Below are positions 53,301-64,000 of a stretch of 64,000 nucleotides of DNA, piece after piece (position 1 is the first letter of the stretch; every line of letters begins with the position of its first letter). This stretch comes from Phoronis australis (lineage: Eukaryota > Phoronida > Phoronidae): assembly GCA_002633005.1 (NCBI GenBank), contig NMRA01000527.1:62001-126000 (forward strand). The letters run 5' to 3'. A program made the position numbers and the translations under genes. The notes under the pieces were generated by a model that was not told the origin of the DNA, did not search any database, and was given only the letters and a program-made list of their open reading frames with translations.

Positions 53301-56300
53301 CTAAAAGGCAAAGGGATTTTCAAGCTCACAATGAAACACAAAGACTACTCAAGGTCAAGGCTCGAAATTTCAAGGGCTTTGCAAGACTGTGCGAACAATG
53401 GATTCAACAGTGACAGTTAATTAGCAGCGAAATGTCCCTATAACGTTGTGCAAAAATGGTATTGAATGTCAGCTGAACACATCCTTTTTTAAGCAATGCT
53501 GCTGAGTATGAGATAAATCAATTGAATTGCCCCAAACACGTAAGCATGACAAAGAACTACAAGACAAGCACTATTGATGAAGCAAATGCAAGTGATAAGA
53601 TCTTGATAATAACTGACGTCTGACCACAATGCAGGGCAATGAGGCAAAATACTGCGTAGTGACAATAATGCATACTGACAATGGGAAGATTACCCCAGCA
53701 GAGTCTTCAGTCATTTCCTACAAAGCACAATTACATACAGTTCACACGGAACCTTTAGACAAGCTATTAGCTTACAGCTGTTAAAACATGCTAGCAGAGT
53801 TCACATGCTTACAAGACACTTTTAGCAGAAGCACCTTGTCTGAATGTCATTCTCAAACAGTTGAAATGACTACCAGGTAAAGTCTGAGCCAACACGCATT
53901 CAGGATTTTAACCAGGATAGTCTGCCAGTGGTATGTTTCTCCCGTTTTCTATTCAGGACCTTTCTCAACTGTAGTCTAACTTTCAGAATGTACAACTAAC
54001 TGGATCCTGAATCTGTGATTACTCAAGTTACACTGAGCACGCATTCGGAGCCCAAAAATTGGCACCTTCAAACTAAATACAACTTTAATATGATTCAACA
54101 TGCCAAAAATATTTTCGTGAACACAGTACAATTGCAAATACTATAAATACTGACATGTCCCAACATACCGTACTCGTCCGCGTTACAGCCCAAGGCGCTT
54201 GAATTGGGAATCTAAAAAAACGGGGTGGGCAGTAAGCCGAGCATGGGCGGTAAAAATCGAAATTTTTGAAAAGTCGAGAGTTGTTGCTTACTGCACGGAA
54301 GACTGATTTTAACTGGAGCAACATTGACGTGGTACTTTAAGCATATCAGTTAAAATATAGGTCGAGGGACAGAAGTAATGGACTTCGATGGCCTGCGCAC
54401 ACAATACAGTGGAGTCGTGATTCTGAGCGTGATTGGGTTTTTACATACCTCTGTCACTGATGGTCATCACTTTGAACTAATTCCTACACGTAGGCGTGCG
54501 TTCAGTAGGGCAAGTTTCTTGAGAGAAAAGACAGATCAAACAAGACTCCACTAGTTCGCAGTGTATTTTTAAGGGAGGCACTTGATTGTGTAAAGATTTG
54601 CTTCCTGCTGCACACTTAGGCATCCAAGCACATGCCAATGATTGACAGGTCTTCTTCAGTACTGAATACTTTGAACCTGGTTAGGCAACCCAGCAGTGCT
54701 AATGATTGACAGGTCTTCTTCAGTACTGAATACTTTGAACTTAGATAGGCAACCAAGCACATGCTAATGATTGACAGGTCTTCTTATTGAATACTTTGAA
54801 CAATGTAACATTTTGAATGCGTTGTTCTTTTTGAGTTCAAAGCCAACACCACTGTTGTTCAAAGCCCGTGCTCAGCAATCGGACGATACCTGTACTAGGC
54901 AATAGGGGTGCTTGGTCAGCTGCCAAAATAATAAAGCAAAAACAAATCTTGTAAAAAGTCATCGGACAAATTAAAACTTCAAAAATAAGTTTTTGACCAC
55001 GTAGAATGTGGACAGAATGTTTGACTTGCGCTAATGACAAGTTGATTTTTTAGGGCTCTTGTTTTTGGTTGGGCACTTCCATTTTGGTGTCAGGAGTGAA
55101 AGTCATTAAAAACAGGCGTTTAAACAAGACGGAACAGCGACACAAGTTGGCTCATCACAATGGACCATGTCTTTTCTTAATATTTCAAATCTCAGGGTAG
55201 TTATAATTCGTGTACTGTCATGGGGAATCACAGAAAGGTTGGCCACAGATGTGATATCCCTGTCAAGTACTGCTTTGTTGGTTCTTCTACAGCAAATGAA
55301 ATACATTCGACAAGCGCTGTCTCGGTGATCAGTACATGCCGACACGAGTTCCGCAAGTGAGCCAAACAAAACAATTGTGTCTCCTTCAGTAAAGAGCATG
55401 TGAATACGGGTATTTTACCGCCATAGTAAGGCAAGGTCCCAGTTCCGCAAAAACTGATCAATTGTCACAGAAAGGTAAGCGACTTGCGCACGTTTTGGAA
55501 TCTTAATTTTGTGCAACGAATGTTCACAGAAGCACAGATACTTTTACGGAAGTCTTGATCATGAAAAATTGGGGGTGGGCGGTAAGCCGAGCATAGGCGC
55601 TTAAAAATGAAATATTGAAATTTTCGGCGGTGGGCGGTAAGCCGAACATGGACGAGTACGGTAATACCCATCCTAGCTGTGTGCCCAATTTCGCAAAATA
55701 TGTAAAACAAGACAAAAAGAATTAAAATCCAAGTCTTAAACATAATAAAATATAAAACACTGTCTCTCTTTAATAAAAAGACAGAACTTGCACAATCTTT
55801 CTTTTAAAAAGATGCAACAGATTACATCAATTTTACACTATTCCACTTTATCACTAATAACTGTTTGGATGTCAATTGTGCCAAGCTTATCTTAAGGCCC
55901 TTTCAGACAAACTTAACTTCAGTATGAGAGTAGCGTTGATGTGAACTGCAAAGTCAGTTGAACCTTTATCAGCTTCATCGAAGGAAATGGAAAGTGATGC
56001 AGTCATTATCGAAGTAACCACAACAGGCATGTATGACCCCTGCTGATAACTTTGATGAGACCCAAGTTGACTGTTCACACTGCGTCACAGTTCTACTGTT
56101 CACATTTTTACTGCGAAGTTAAATGGCGCTGTTCACTTCGATCCAGGAGCAAAGTTAACCATTCATGATACTGACATCAATTCCCCAAAACATCAAAGCA
56201 TCAATGTTAGTATGAAAGGGCCTATAATGATGTCGAGGACATGGAACTGTACCTTTTGTTAATGTTGTAATGAACTACATTTGTAAAGTGGCAGAATTTC

Positions 56301-58404
56301 AGTGCACTTCACTCACAATGAAGTTTCTCGTAACATGAACATCTTAATTCCAATATGCAACATAACACGACAAGGAATCATGCTGTTAATTAGAAGTAAC
56401 ATACATTATTTCGTTCAGTTCTTAGCTGTAGAACTATTATGGCAACATAAAGACAAGGGCACTCTGATTGACTTTTGGCAACAATGACAGCCTTCACCAA
56501 CAAAAAAACACCACTACAAACTTTTGCATCCATAAGCAAGATGCCACAGGTTCAGGTGAATTACTTTAAATGTAATTGTTTTTTTTAAATCCCATGTTTT
56601 AGACTAAATGTAGTATAGCTCATTTTCATGAGATAACAGTAAAAAATGACCAGTGCCCAAGACAATAAAACTTTACCTGAGACTCGATTCAAAACAACTC
56701 AGAAATTTCAATTGCAGTGTGCAACATGATTGGACAGTTTTCGTGTCAAATCTCGAGTAAAGCTTGGTTGTCTCAGGCCCACGTGACAGGCAAAAGTCAA
56801 CAGTGTGTCCTCGGCTTTAAGCAAAGAAGACACACAATAAAGCCAGGGAAGGACGTGGAAGCAGAGAGAGGCACCACGATGCGGCAAGGGAGATAATGCC
56901 TGCTTACAGGGGTCGATGGCGACAGCGGTGCACAAATGCCGTCCTCTGTGCTCTTCTGCTGATGCAGTGAGCCTTTCATTTCTTCCACTTCTAGATGGCG
57001 CTCGTGTAGTTGAGTCTGCAGATCTGACTTCTCCTGTACCAGTATTTGAGCCTGGCGTCGCGTCACGTTTGTCTTGCGCCGGATCTCTCGGTTCACCTTG
57101 GTAATGCGATTGATCTGCCCTTGCATCTAAATGGGGCGGAGACAAAATGAGAAAGAACAAACACGATTAACATAAGCCATTAGCCGAGTCGTGAGCGGGA
57201 CCCAGGGCAGTGAAGCGGGCCAACTGAAACTTACAGGGTAAGGAGATGGCTGGACGTGAAGGTCGGCAGCCTTCTCGTGCCGCTCTATCGTGTCTGAAAT
57301 GTGAGCAATTTGCTGCTCCCGCTCCTGTATCTGGGTCTCCAGCTCAGCCTTCTCCACCAGCAACTGCTGGCTTTGAGTCTTGGCCGCCGATGACTGATGA
57401 CGGGCCTCCACATTCTGGCGGGCGATCTTCTCCAATTGTAGCTGCATCTAGAAGATCACATGATATCAAGATGGGGCAGGCGCTGTTATGCCTGACTGGG
57501 TAATACAGTAAAAAAAGTCAGCATCAAGGTATGGTTTTAAAGTGTTCCCAAAAACCCGTTTTACTAGTTTTTGAGGTTTTGGTTCAGTAACACTAAAAGT
57601 TTGTAGTTCGGCTAAATAAGCGAGTCCATAAAAAAATTTGAACTTCAAAAATTGAAAACTCAATTTCTCTGTTTCCTGCAACAAAATGGCAGCAAGGGCA
57701 AGTGAGTTGTTTTTTTTACTTCTGAAATATGCCTAGAAATATTTAATTAAAACACAAACCCCATGATTGAGGGGAACTGAGAAACAAACTCAATGTGGAC
57801 GTATCCTTGACTTTTGCTTCATCGTTTCGATACCTTATGACCGGACCTAATTTCTGCAAATGAAATCACCGGCTTATAAAAGAACTATGGCCTAATTTCA
57901 CAAATACGTGTCACTACTAACCAGACAGGGGAGCAACCAATGGTGAGTAGGATAAACAAGTGGGATAAAACAAAACTAGGATTTGGTAAGAAGACAATCC
58001 CATTTGTTAATCCATAACTGATAATTGAGGTCATATTAAAAAGGTACTCACTTCATTTACGCCAGCAGACTGCTTACATTAACACGGTTGGATGAAGACA
58101 TTAAGCAACATAATTATTAAAAGAAAGATTTTGTCCAAGATATTGATAGAAACGATTCAACAACCATTTACATCCTAGGAGGAATAGTTATCGGCCAAGA
58201 ACCATAAACCCGATTTTGACGCCATCGTGTGCACTTTACCCAGAATTGAAGTTGAAACACAAAGATAGTTGCCATGGTGACTTACTGCCTCCATGTCAAC
58301 AGCTTGTTGTCGTAGTTTCCTGTCCATCTCCTTGATCTGTGCTCGCTGGCTATCCACCGTGTCCTTGAGTCTTGTCATGACACGAGCTTCCTCCTCTTCA
58401 TTTT
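47375..58404 (-). CDS. RILP-like protein, RILPL1 type (3' part)
   Basis: This is a RILP-family effector that in other animals binds Rab GTPases and acts in lysosome and ciliary traffic. Exons in order are 58404-58286, 57447-57235, 57126-56908, 51726-51545, 50716-50600 and 47696-47375, with consistent phases and GT..AG borders. Together they encode 389 residues and a stop, open at the 5' side. Exon 1 seen (NEEEEARVMTRLKDTV, then RKLRQQAVDMEA) matches the RILPL1 coiled coil. The next two exons are two versions of one coiled-coil segment. Exon 4 carries the RH2 domain (KMVVDLKDPNRPRFTMSELR, then EVLLERNELKTKLLEVEEEL), including the NRPRF arginines that read phosphorylated Rab in RILPL proteins. 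Exon 5 ends LYPGYKEESGIKR and exon 6 starts FFKSFFG, matching the family's SGIKRLFSFF. The Ser/Arg-rich tail of about 100 residues is not recognisable elsewhere. The RH1 exons were not found to the right. Confidence 0.9.
54168..55661. mobile_element. DNA-transposon-like element, CCGTACTCGTCC termini, TA duplication
   Basis: The left end CCGTACTCGTCC (54168) and right end GGACGAGTACGG (ending 55661) are perfect inverted repeats flanked by TA on both sides (54166-54167 and 55662-55663). Near both ends lie copies of gggcggtaagccgagcat. Length (1494 bp), termini and TA target match the 1477-bp element at 6418-7894, so they look like one family, though bodies differ. It is in the RILPL intron between exons B and RH2. 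A three-copy tandem repeat (54624-54799) lies inside. Confidence 0.7.
54624..54799. repeat. Three tandem copies of a roughly 65-bp unit
   Basis: Units read aagcacatgccaatgattga, then caggtcttcttcagtactg, then aatactttgaac, then ttaggcaacc. The third copy is shortened by loss of cagtac. They lie inside the 54168-55661 element. Confidence 0.8.
56908..57126 (-). other. RILPL coiled-coil exon B (tandem duplicate)
   Basis: This phase 0-0 exon of 73 codons starts MQGQINRITKVNREIRRKT, continues with RRQAQILVQEKSDLQTQLHE and ends APLSPSTP before gtaagc. Over the first 43 residues 17 match exon A, and its start and end mirror exon A. It is separated from exon A by an intron of only 108 bp. Of the two it looks slightly closer to vertebrate RILPL1. 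Confidence 0.85.
57235..57447 (-). other. RILPL coiled-coil exon A (tandem duplicate)
   Basis: This phase 0-0 exon of 71 codons starts MQLQLEKIARQNVEARHQSS, continues with TQSQQLLVEKAELETQIQER and ends HVQPSPYP before gtaagt. It aligns with the same RILPL1 segment as exon B, so inclusion of either or both keeps the reading frame into the RH2 exon. Confidence 0.85.
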
Positions 58405-60552
58405 CTACAAAGTTCAGTAATTGTCAGTTTTCTTCTGGCTACAAATTAAATAGTCTATACATTAAAGCACTCGGGTGAAAATTTCACAACTTACACGTAT
58501 CTGATCAAAATTCAGAACTATGCACTGCTCCATAAAAAGTTTTGGATGTTTCATGTGGGTTAGTGTCGCTAAATATTGCATTATTGATTGACTCAATTGA
58601 TTATCTTTTGTAGCTACAGCACTTTGCCTTTCACTAGCAAGGTTCCCACAAACATAAAAGAAACAACACAATGTTCAAACAGTCTGGATCTCTGTTAGAG
58701 CCGTCATTATGTTCTCATACACCCAGCAGAGCTAAGCTTGTACAAAAAACAAATCTAAACGTCAGTAAACACAAAAATGTTTTGTAATTAGTAAAATGAG
58801 TGTAAGAATCATTTTCCTTCAAACTGACAAAAGTTTTATACAGACTAATTATCTTGTATTTTAAATATCAGCTAGTCTCATACATGTTGTTTCGAGAACG
58901 TGTAAAACTAGTCACATACATGTTGTGACAAGCATGTGTCAAACTAGTCACATAATGATAGTCTTTGATATATTTTTGATTATGTGTTGTAACTCAGAAT
59001 AAAATGTTTTAAAAAAGTATCGTGTTTCTGTTTTAAGCTTTATAGGAAGAATTTGCATCGAGTAGCAGTGGTGTGCCAGAGAAATTGTACATTTTGATTG
59101 TAATACCTGCATGGCATTACCTCTCAGCCACTTGCACGATTCCATAAAACTCACGAGATCATAACCCATCATAATGAACATACCCTACTAATATCAGTTT
59201 CATCAGGGCTAACGTAACAACATTAAATGTATATTTCATGCAAATCTGTCTTGTGTTATCTCAATAAATAATAAACACATAATTTTCATGAAGTCCGTCC
59301 ATTCTTGAAAGAAAATGGGACACTTGAAAACTCCCGTTAAGCTGCCTGATTACCAGCGGAGGGGTTTTAAGCAATCAACCAAGACATGCTCACAACTCAT
59401 TGGCCACAAAGGCTATCAAACCACCTGCGTTCCTTTGTGTTTGGATAATATTTAATGCAATGCATCATTTTACAAAAAATTTGACGAAGTGTCAATTTGG
59501 TTTGTTCGCTATTCAATCATACCTAGACAAAAGTTAAGGAACCTGCAGTTGTGCATCAAAGTACAAGTACCGACTTTTTAAGTTTCCTCAAATTTGACCA
59601 AAAATAATGACCAAAATAGACATTTTTCAAATGCTCACTGTACTGCCAAAATGTTCAAATTTTCATTGTGCATTTTTGATAACAGCCCTATTACATAAAA
59701 GTTTCAAATAATCAAGTAATATTGCCTTCTTGTTTACTCTGTGTGTTACTGTTCTGCCATACTATGTTGTAATTTGAAGACATTTTACCCTGAGCCTATT
59801 AACTAACCACCAGTGGCCAGCAATGTTAGGTGTTCCTGTGAGGTCAACCATAAAATGGGTGGACTTACTGCATGTCTTCACATATTAGCACACAATATTG
59901 TCGACAAATGAAATTTTATTTTGTCAAATTGCACCACAAAAATAAAAATCAAGAAAAATTTGGTTTGTTACTAGCATGGTTTGTACTGTGCAGATGTTAC
60001 AAAACAACGTTTCGTAAATTTCCTATCATTTGCAGTAATGTAATAAGTCTTTGAAAAATGGAAAAAAATGACAATTTCGGGAATAATTTTTGTGTGAATA
60101 AGCGGAGAAATACAGTATGGTACAACATGCAAGAACTTAGTCTATACCAAGCATGCAGTGCCACACAACAATGAAAGACATGACTGTATGAAACGAAATA
60201 CGATAGCTTTTTGATGAACCAAAGTCTTAAACACTCAGACTGCTCATTTCACTATAAGTCACTGTACAGTTGTAAAAATCAATAGAATGTGCACAGACAA
60301 AGCACCAGGGTCTTTGGAGGAATTCAAAGCTTCGTGTAGTTGACAGCAATACTCTACAACAGACGGGATCTACTATCCAGCAATGTGTATAAAGAATACG
60401 TACTGAACAGGGAGATGGCTTGTAACGGAACAAAAAGATGTGAATTAAACACAGTAGATAAATAGCAATATCAGTGTATTGTCATCAATGTTGTACCTAC
60501 TAAGGCCAATATTTCTACTCAGCTACAGTTTCATCACAAGTCTCGAGTCTGG

Positions 60553-61146
60553 TCGTAGCCAAGACAGTAAGGTCACATGGGACTGCAGACATGACTACGT
60601 TGATAGCATGGTCGCATGGGACTACAGACATGACTACGCTGATAGTAAGGTCACATGAGACTGCACACATGACTACGTTGATAGCAAGGTTGCACGGGAC
60701 TGCACACATGACTACGTTGATAGCATGGTCGCATGGGACTGCAGACAGGACTACGCTGATAGTAAGGTCACATGAGACTGCAGACATGACTACGTTGATA
60801 GCACCGTCGCAGCGGACAGCAGACATGACTACGCTGATAGCAAGGTGGCATGGGACTCCACACATGACTACATTGATAGTATGGTCGCATGGGACTGCAG
60901 ACATGACTACGTTGATAGCAAGGTCGCATGGGACTACACACATGACTACGTTGATAGCAAGGTCACATGGAACTGCAGACATGACTACGTTAATAGTATG
61001 GTCACATGGAACTGCAGACATGACTACACTGATAGTATAGTCAGATGGGACTACATACATGACTACGTTGATAGTATGGTCACATGGCACTGCAGACATG
61101 ACTACATTGATAGTATGGTCAGATGGAACTCCAGACATGACTACGT
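60553..61146. repeat. 39-bp minisatellite, about 15 copies
   Basis: The unit is close to catgactacgttgatagca then aggtcgcatgggactgcaga, 39 bp long. Copies differ at a few positions (gttgat/gctgat, gcatgg/tcatgg), so the array is not freshly expanded. Because 39 is a multiple of 3, frames stay open through the array: MTTLIAWSHGTAD-type 13-mers on plus, and a 207-codon minus frame of VMSAVPCDLAINV-type 13-mers. These frames are explained by the periodicity and I do not call a gene. Confidence 0.9.
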
Positions 61147-61286
61147 TTTATAAAAATGAACTGCATCTAAAGGAAATTCAGTATATACACACTCTTAATG
61201 ACATCCTCACAAACCTCATTCCAATTATGTGCTACTGTAGTAACCATACACCAACTGGGCCTATGAGTTTTAATAAAACAAACCCC

Positions 61287-61560
61287 TAGGGTCTGTTTCA
61301 TGAAAGTGACATAAGGTTTAAGACTGAAAGTTGGTCTAGCAGTTCCCACTTCACAATTGCATAATAGAGGTTTAGCGGGTAATTATGACACAGTCTAGAA
61401 ATAATGTACAGCAATTATCTGGGTAAGTAGCAGTTATCTGTAAATTCTCAGAGATTTCACATCTTTGCTCAAGTGAGAATTATTTTTCAGAAACGGTTGT
61501 GCAGAGCATAAGAACAAATATCCGACGATAGTCCTAAGTCACTTTTCACAGACCCCAGGG
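61287..61560. mobile_element. Small MITE with AGGGTCTGT ends
   Basis: The left end ctagggtctgtttcatgaaa then gtgacataagg is mirrored by the right end cctaagtcacttttcacaga then ccccag. The length is about 275 bp with no coding capacity. A clear target duplication is not seen. A palindrome-like segment related to the one upstream of ALG2 follows directly at 61561-61601. Confidence 0.6.
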
Positions 61561-62621
61561 TTCTATCAAGGAGTGTAGTGCACTTAACTCCCTGGTTCTA
61601 TGATGAAGAAATTCTGAGTACTTTCAACCTCAACATAATGCCCTGCAGTTGAATACACAGATAATGAATCATCGAATTGACAAAATCGTGATTTGAAACT
61701 AAAGGTTATGTCGCAATATAGCTTCCCTCTGACTAAACTGAACATGAGATCATATATATGAAGCCCATGGAAGTTTATAATTGCATTAATTATTTCTGGG
61801 ATCTCGTAAATCTGAGATCGACTCAGAACTTGCTTGATTATAATGCTGTCAGACTAAACCCCTGCAAATTGACCGTTACCAACTTAACAGAGAACTGTAG
61901 AGAAAATTAGAAAATAAGTTTGCAACAAAACCATGCACATCAAATTGAATTCGTTTGAATCAAGGTGTTGCCTTTTGAAAAATAGAAAAATTCTCTTTTG
62001 GTAAGTGCTTAAGCAAGCGACACACAAAATACAGGAGTTCACATAAGGTTGTGATCATTTGCTGCAAAAAGTTGTGTATTGGAGGTTCTTGATTATCCAT
62101 GGCCTACTAGCCTTCCCACAATGCATTTCTACTCCTTTTAAAACAGAAAGGGTTCGGCAAAGTACATTAAAAATATTTTCAAGGGTCAATGATTGCAAAA
62201 CTGGATGACTCAACACGGTTATTTTTGGCTACTAGGTAGAGAGCACGATACATTAAACAGTGGACACAACTAATATCATTGCCAAACAAAATGTTACCAC
62301 CTAATGGATTAATCAATACACTCAACTTCTGAAGCATATCTAGATTGAGCCCACAGAGAAGGATCGAATCAGAGAACTGGCTATTCCACAAGGCCACAGC
62401 TAATATGGCCACCAGTGAGGCCACAAGGGTAGTCTATGCCTCCTGGAAAGCACAGGGACCGTGTCAAATTAACTCATGAGTAGAGGGAAGGACTGAAATT
62501 TCATAAATTTCACCTTTCATTATTCTCATGACGGACCAGTCTATAGTACATGGAGTGCGAACTCTATACTTTCCCAATACACGAGATCTGTGACCACGTG
62601 CATAAGCCACATCTTCTTTAT

Positions 62622-62727
62622 TCACTATCATCAGTTGCTGAATTGGCCTGCTTTATTCACTATCAACAGTTGCTGAGTTGGCCTGCTTTATTCACTATCA
62701 CAAGTTGCTGAGTTGGCCTGCTTTAAT
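62622..62727. repeat. Three-copy 36-bp tandem repeat
   Basis: The unit ttcactatcaacagttgctg then agttggcctgcttta is present three times in a row with one or two changes each. Confidence 0.75.
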
Positions 62728-64000
62728 TCTGCTATGTAGGTCTTCTGCCTACGCTTTGTGTCATCAGAGCTTGAATTTTGTAATATTCTACTTCCTGAAC
62801 TATTGTAAAAATTTCTCACGACACGAAGAATTCTACTAAAGGAAGGCGTTGAATGGTTTCTCGAAGCCAAAACTTTATTTTTCTCACTGCTAGACAGTAA
62901 AATAGATACCAGAATTTCCAGTCTGAATACATTAATCGGAAGCATATAAAGTAAGTCGTACCTCCGCTTAGGAATTTCATAAGAAAATATAACATAAGCC
63001 AATCTATTGTCTATGATCTCTGATAACACAATTGTGTGCTCATCACAGAAAAATTTTACAATTGCAATAAAAGTTATAACTTATAATAAACACATCGGTT
63101 ACAAAGCGGAAGTACAGTTCCGAGTATTTTGAGATACACGCTAAAGCATAGTACCATTGAAAAACTAAAGAAAATATTACAAATTTCATCCAACGGGTTC
63201 TTCATCCCGCCTCCGTATTCACACGTGATGTACTTTACTACCACTGGACAAGGAATTTGATTTTGCTACACTTCACTGCTTAGGTACACTTCTCCACTGC
63301 TTAGGTTCTTCAATACACAGAATAAGAGCATTCAAAGTGAAAACTAACACAAAGAAAAGAGCAGGGCACACTTAAATCAACATCAAATCAGTTTCCATCT
63401 GGCAAATCTGTAACACAATAATTCAAGGTTAGCATAAATTCCTAAATGACCAAGACAAAAATGTCGTAGAAATGAGGTAAGGAGCAGAGGATGTTAGGTT
63501 CAGATGATGCATGGAACAGTTAATGTCAGGCAAAAACTACAGTTACATAACCACTGTTACTTCTGTCCTCTGATTGGCTAAAATGCGGTACAATAACTTC
63601 AGTTATGAGGTAATGCCGCCCTGACATCACATGGTGCTACCTATATTCGTGACCTGACCAATCAAACATTGTAAAAACCATAAACCCTGACAACAAAGCA
63701 GGCAGCCATTGACAGCACTACATAAAAGCAGGTAAAAACTAATCTAGTAAGAGACAAAATAAATGATAAACCATTAAAAGTGCATTGAGGAATTAGTCAA
63801 TAAAAGAATAGTCATCAAATCAGAAGACTTTGAATAACTCAAGAACAGTTAGCCATGCGTAACGAGAAACCAACATCACACCTCAGATAGCCCCCAAGGA
63901 GATCCATTTACATGTCAAAGTTCAGAAGGTTTTCTCAAACGAATGACATAGTAGAGATCACTGAGAGTGCTAATTGGAAAAATGGCCTCCACAGAGCACA

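Larger units (their letters stand above)
58405..64000. other. Presumed 5' intron or upstream part of the RILPL gene
   Basis: No RH1 domain or upstream coiled-coil exon could be recognised on the minus strand, so those exons are probably beyond the right edge or too small to see. The stretch holds a short repeat cactagtcacatacatgttg-like at 58872-58955, the 39-bp minisatellite (60553-61146), a MITE (61287-61560), and three copies of a 36-bp unit (ttcactatca.cagttgctga, then ttggcctgcttta) at 62622-62727. Single open frames of 60-113 codons have no family resemblance. Confidence 0.5.

Noticed and set aside
54624-54799. CRISPR-like array
   Set aside because: It has three contiguous units without unique spacers in a eukaryotic intron, so it is a simple tandem repeat.
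60515-61138. 207-codon minus-strand frame with 13-residue repeats
   Set aside because: It is produced by a 39-bp minisatellite whose unit is a multiple of three. Plus-strand frames are open too, and there is no domain or splice support.

Overview
The window is eukaryotic nuclear DNA. Every recognisable gene is split into short exons with GT..AG borders. The introns are AT-rich, mostly 0.1 to 5 kb long, and full of small mobile elements. Four conserved animal genes can be read exon by exon. Gene content (a RILP-like gene with an RH2 domain, a NUDT21 orthologue, WDR70, ALG2), intron size and transposon load suggest an invertebrate bilaterian animal, probably marine. The species cannot be named from this sequence. 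Two single ambiguous bases (29580 and 44966) lie in repeats, not in exons.

Layout. 1-5.8 kb: no gene recognised; a small inverted-repeat element, a tRNA-derived SINE and short local repeats. 6.0-13.6 kb, minus strand: NUDT21 (the 25 kDa subunit of cleavage factor Im), six exons, with two larger DNA-transposon-like elements in its introns. 13.6-18.1 kb: intergenic, holding a decayed LINE reverse transcriptase into which a solo-LTR-like element has inserted. 18.1-37.6 kb, plus strand: complete WDR70, 18 exons and 618 residues, with many MITEs and foldback elements in its introns. 38.4-42.4 kb, minus strand: complete ALG2 mannosyltransferase, 3 exons and 408 residues, tail to tail with WDR70. 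42.4-47.4 kb: intergenic. 47.4-58.4 kb, minus strand: the 3' part of a RILPL1-like Rab-effector gene, six exons seen; its 5' exons (the RH1 domain) were not found and may lie beyond the right edge. 58.4-64 kb: presumably intron or upstream sequence of that gene, with a 39-bp minisatellite and a MITE.

The genes are not functionally linked: mRNA 3' processing, a nuclear WD40 protein, N-glycan precursor assembly and Rab effector signalling. NUDT21 and WDR70 are divergent, and WDR70 and ALG2 are convergent.

The most interesting observations are: (1) two adjacent, related, phase 0-0 coiled-coil exons in the RILPL gene that both align with one segment of vertebrate RILPL1, giving a candidate alternative exon pair or an extended coiled coil; (2) two separate places in WDR70 where an authentic 5' splice site has been copied into the downstream intron, once as a four-copy 70-bp tandem array; (3) a NUDT21 reading frame that stops at TAG just where other animals continue into a conserved last peptide; (4) a set of well-bounded non-autonomous transposons, including one with a perfect 10-bp target duplication; and (5) an LTR-like insertion inside a tandemly amplified reverse-transcriptase segment.
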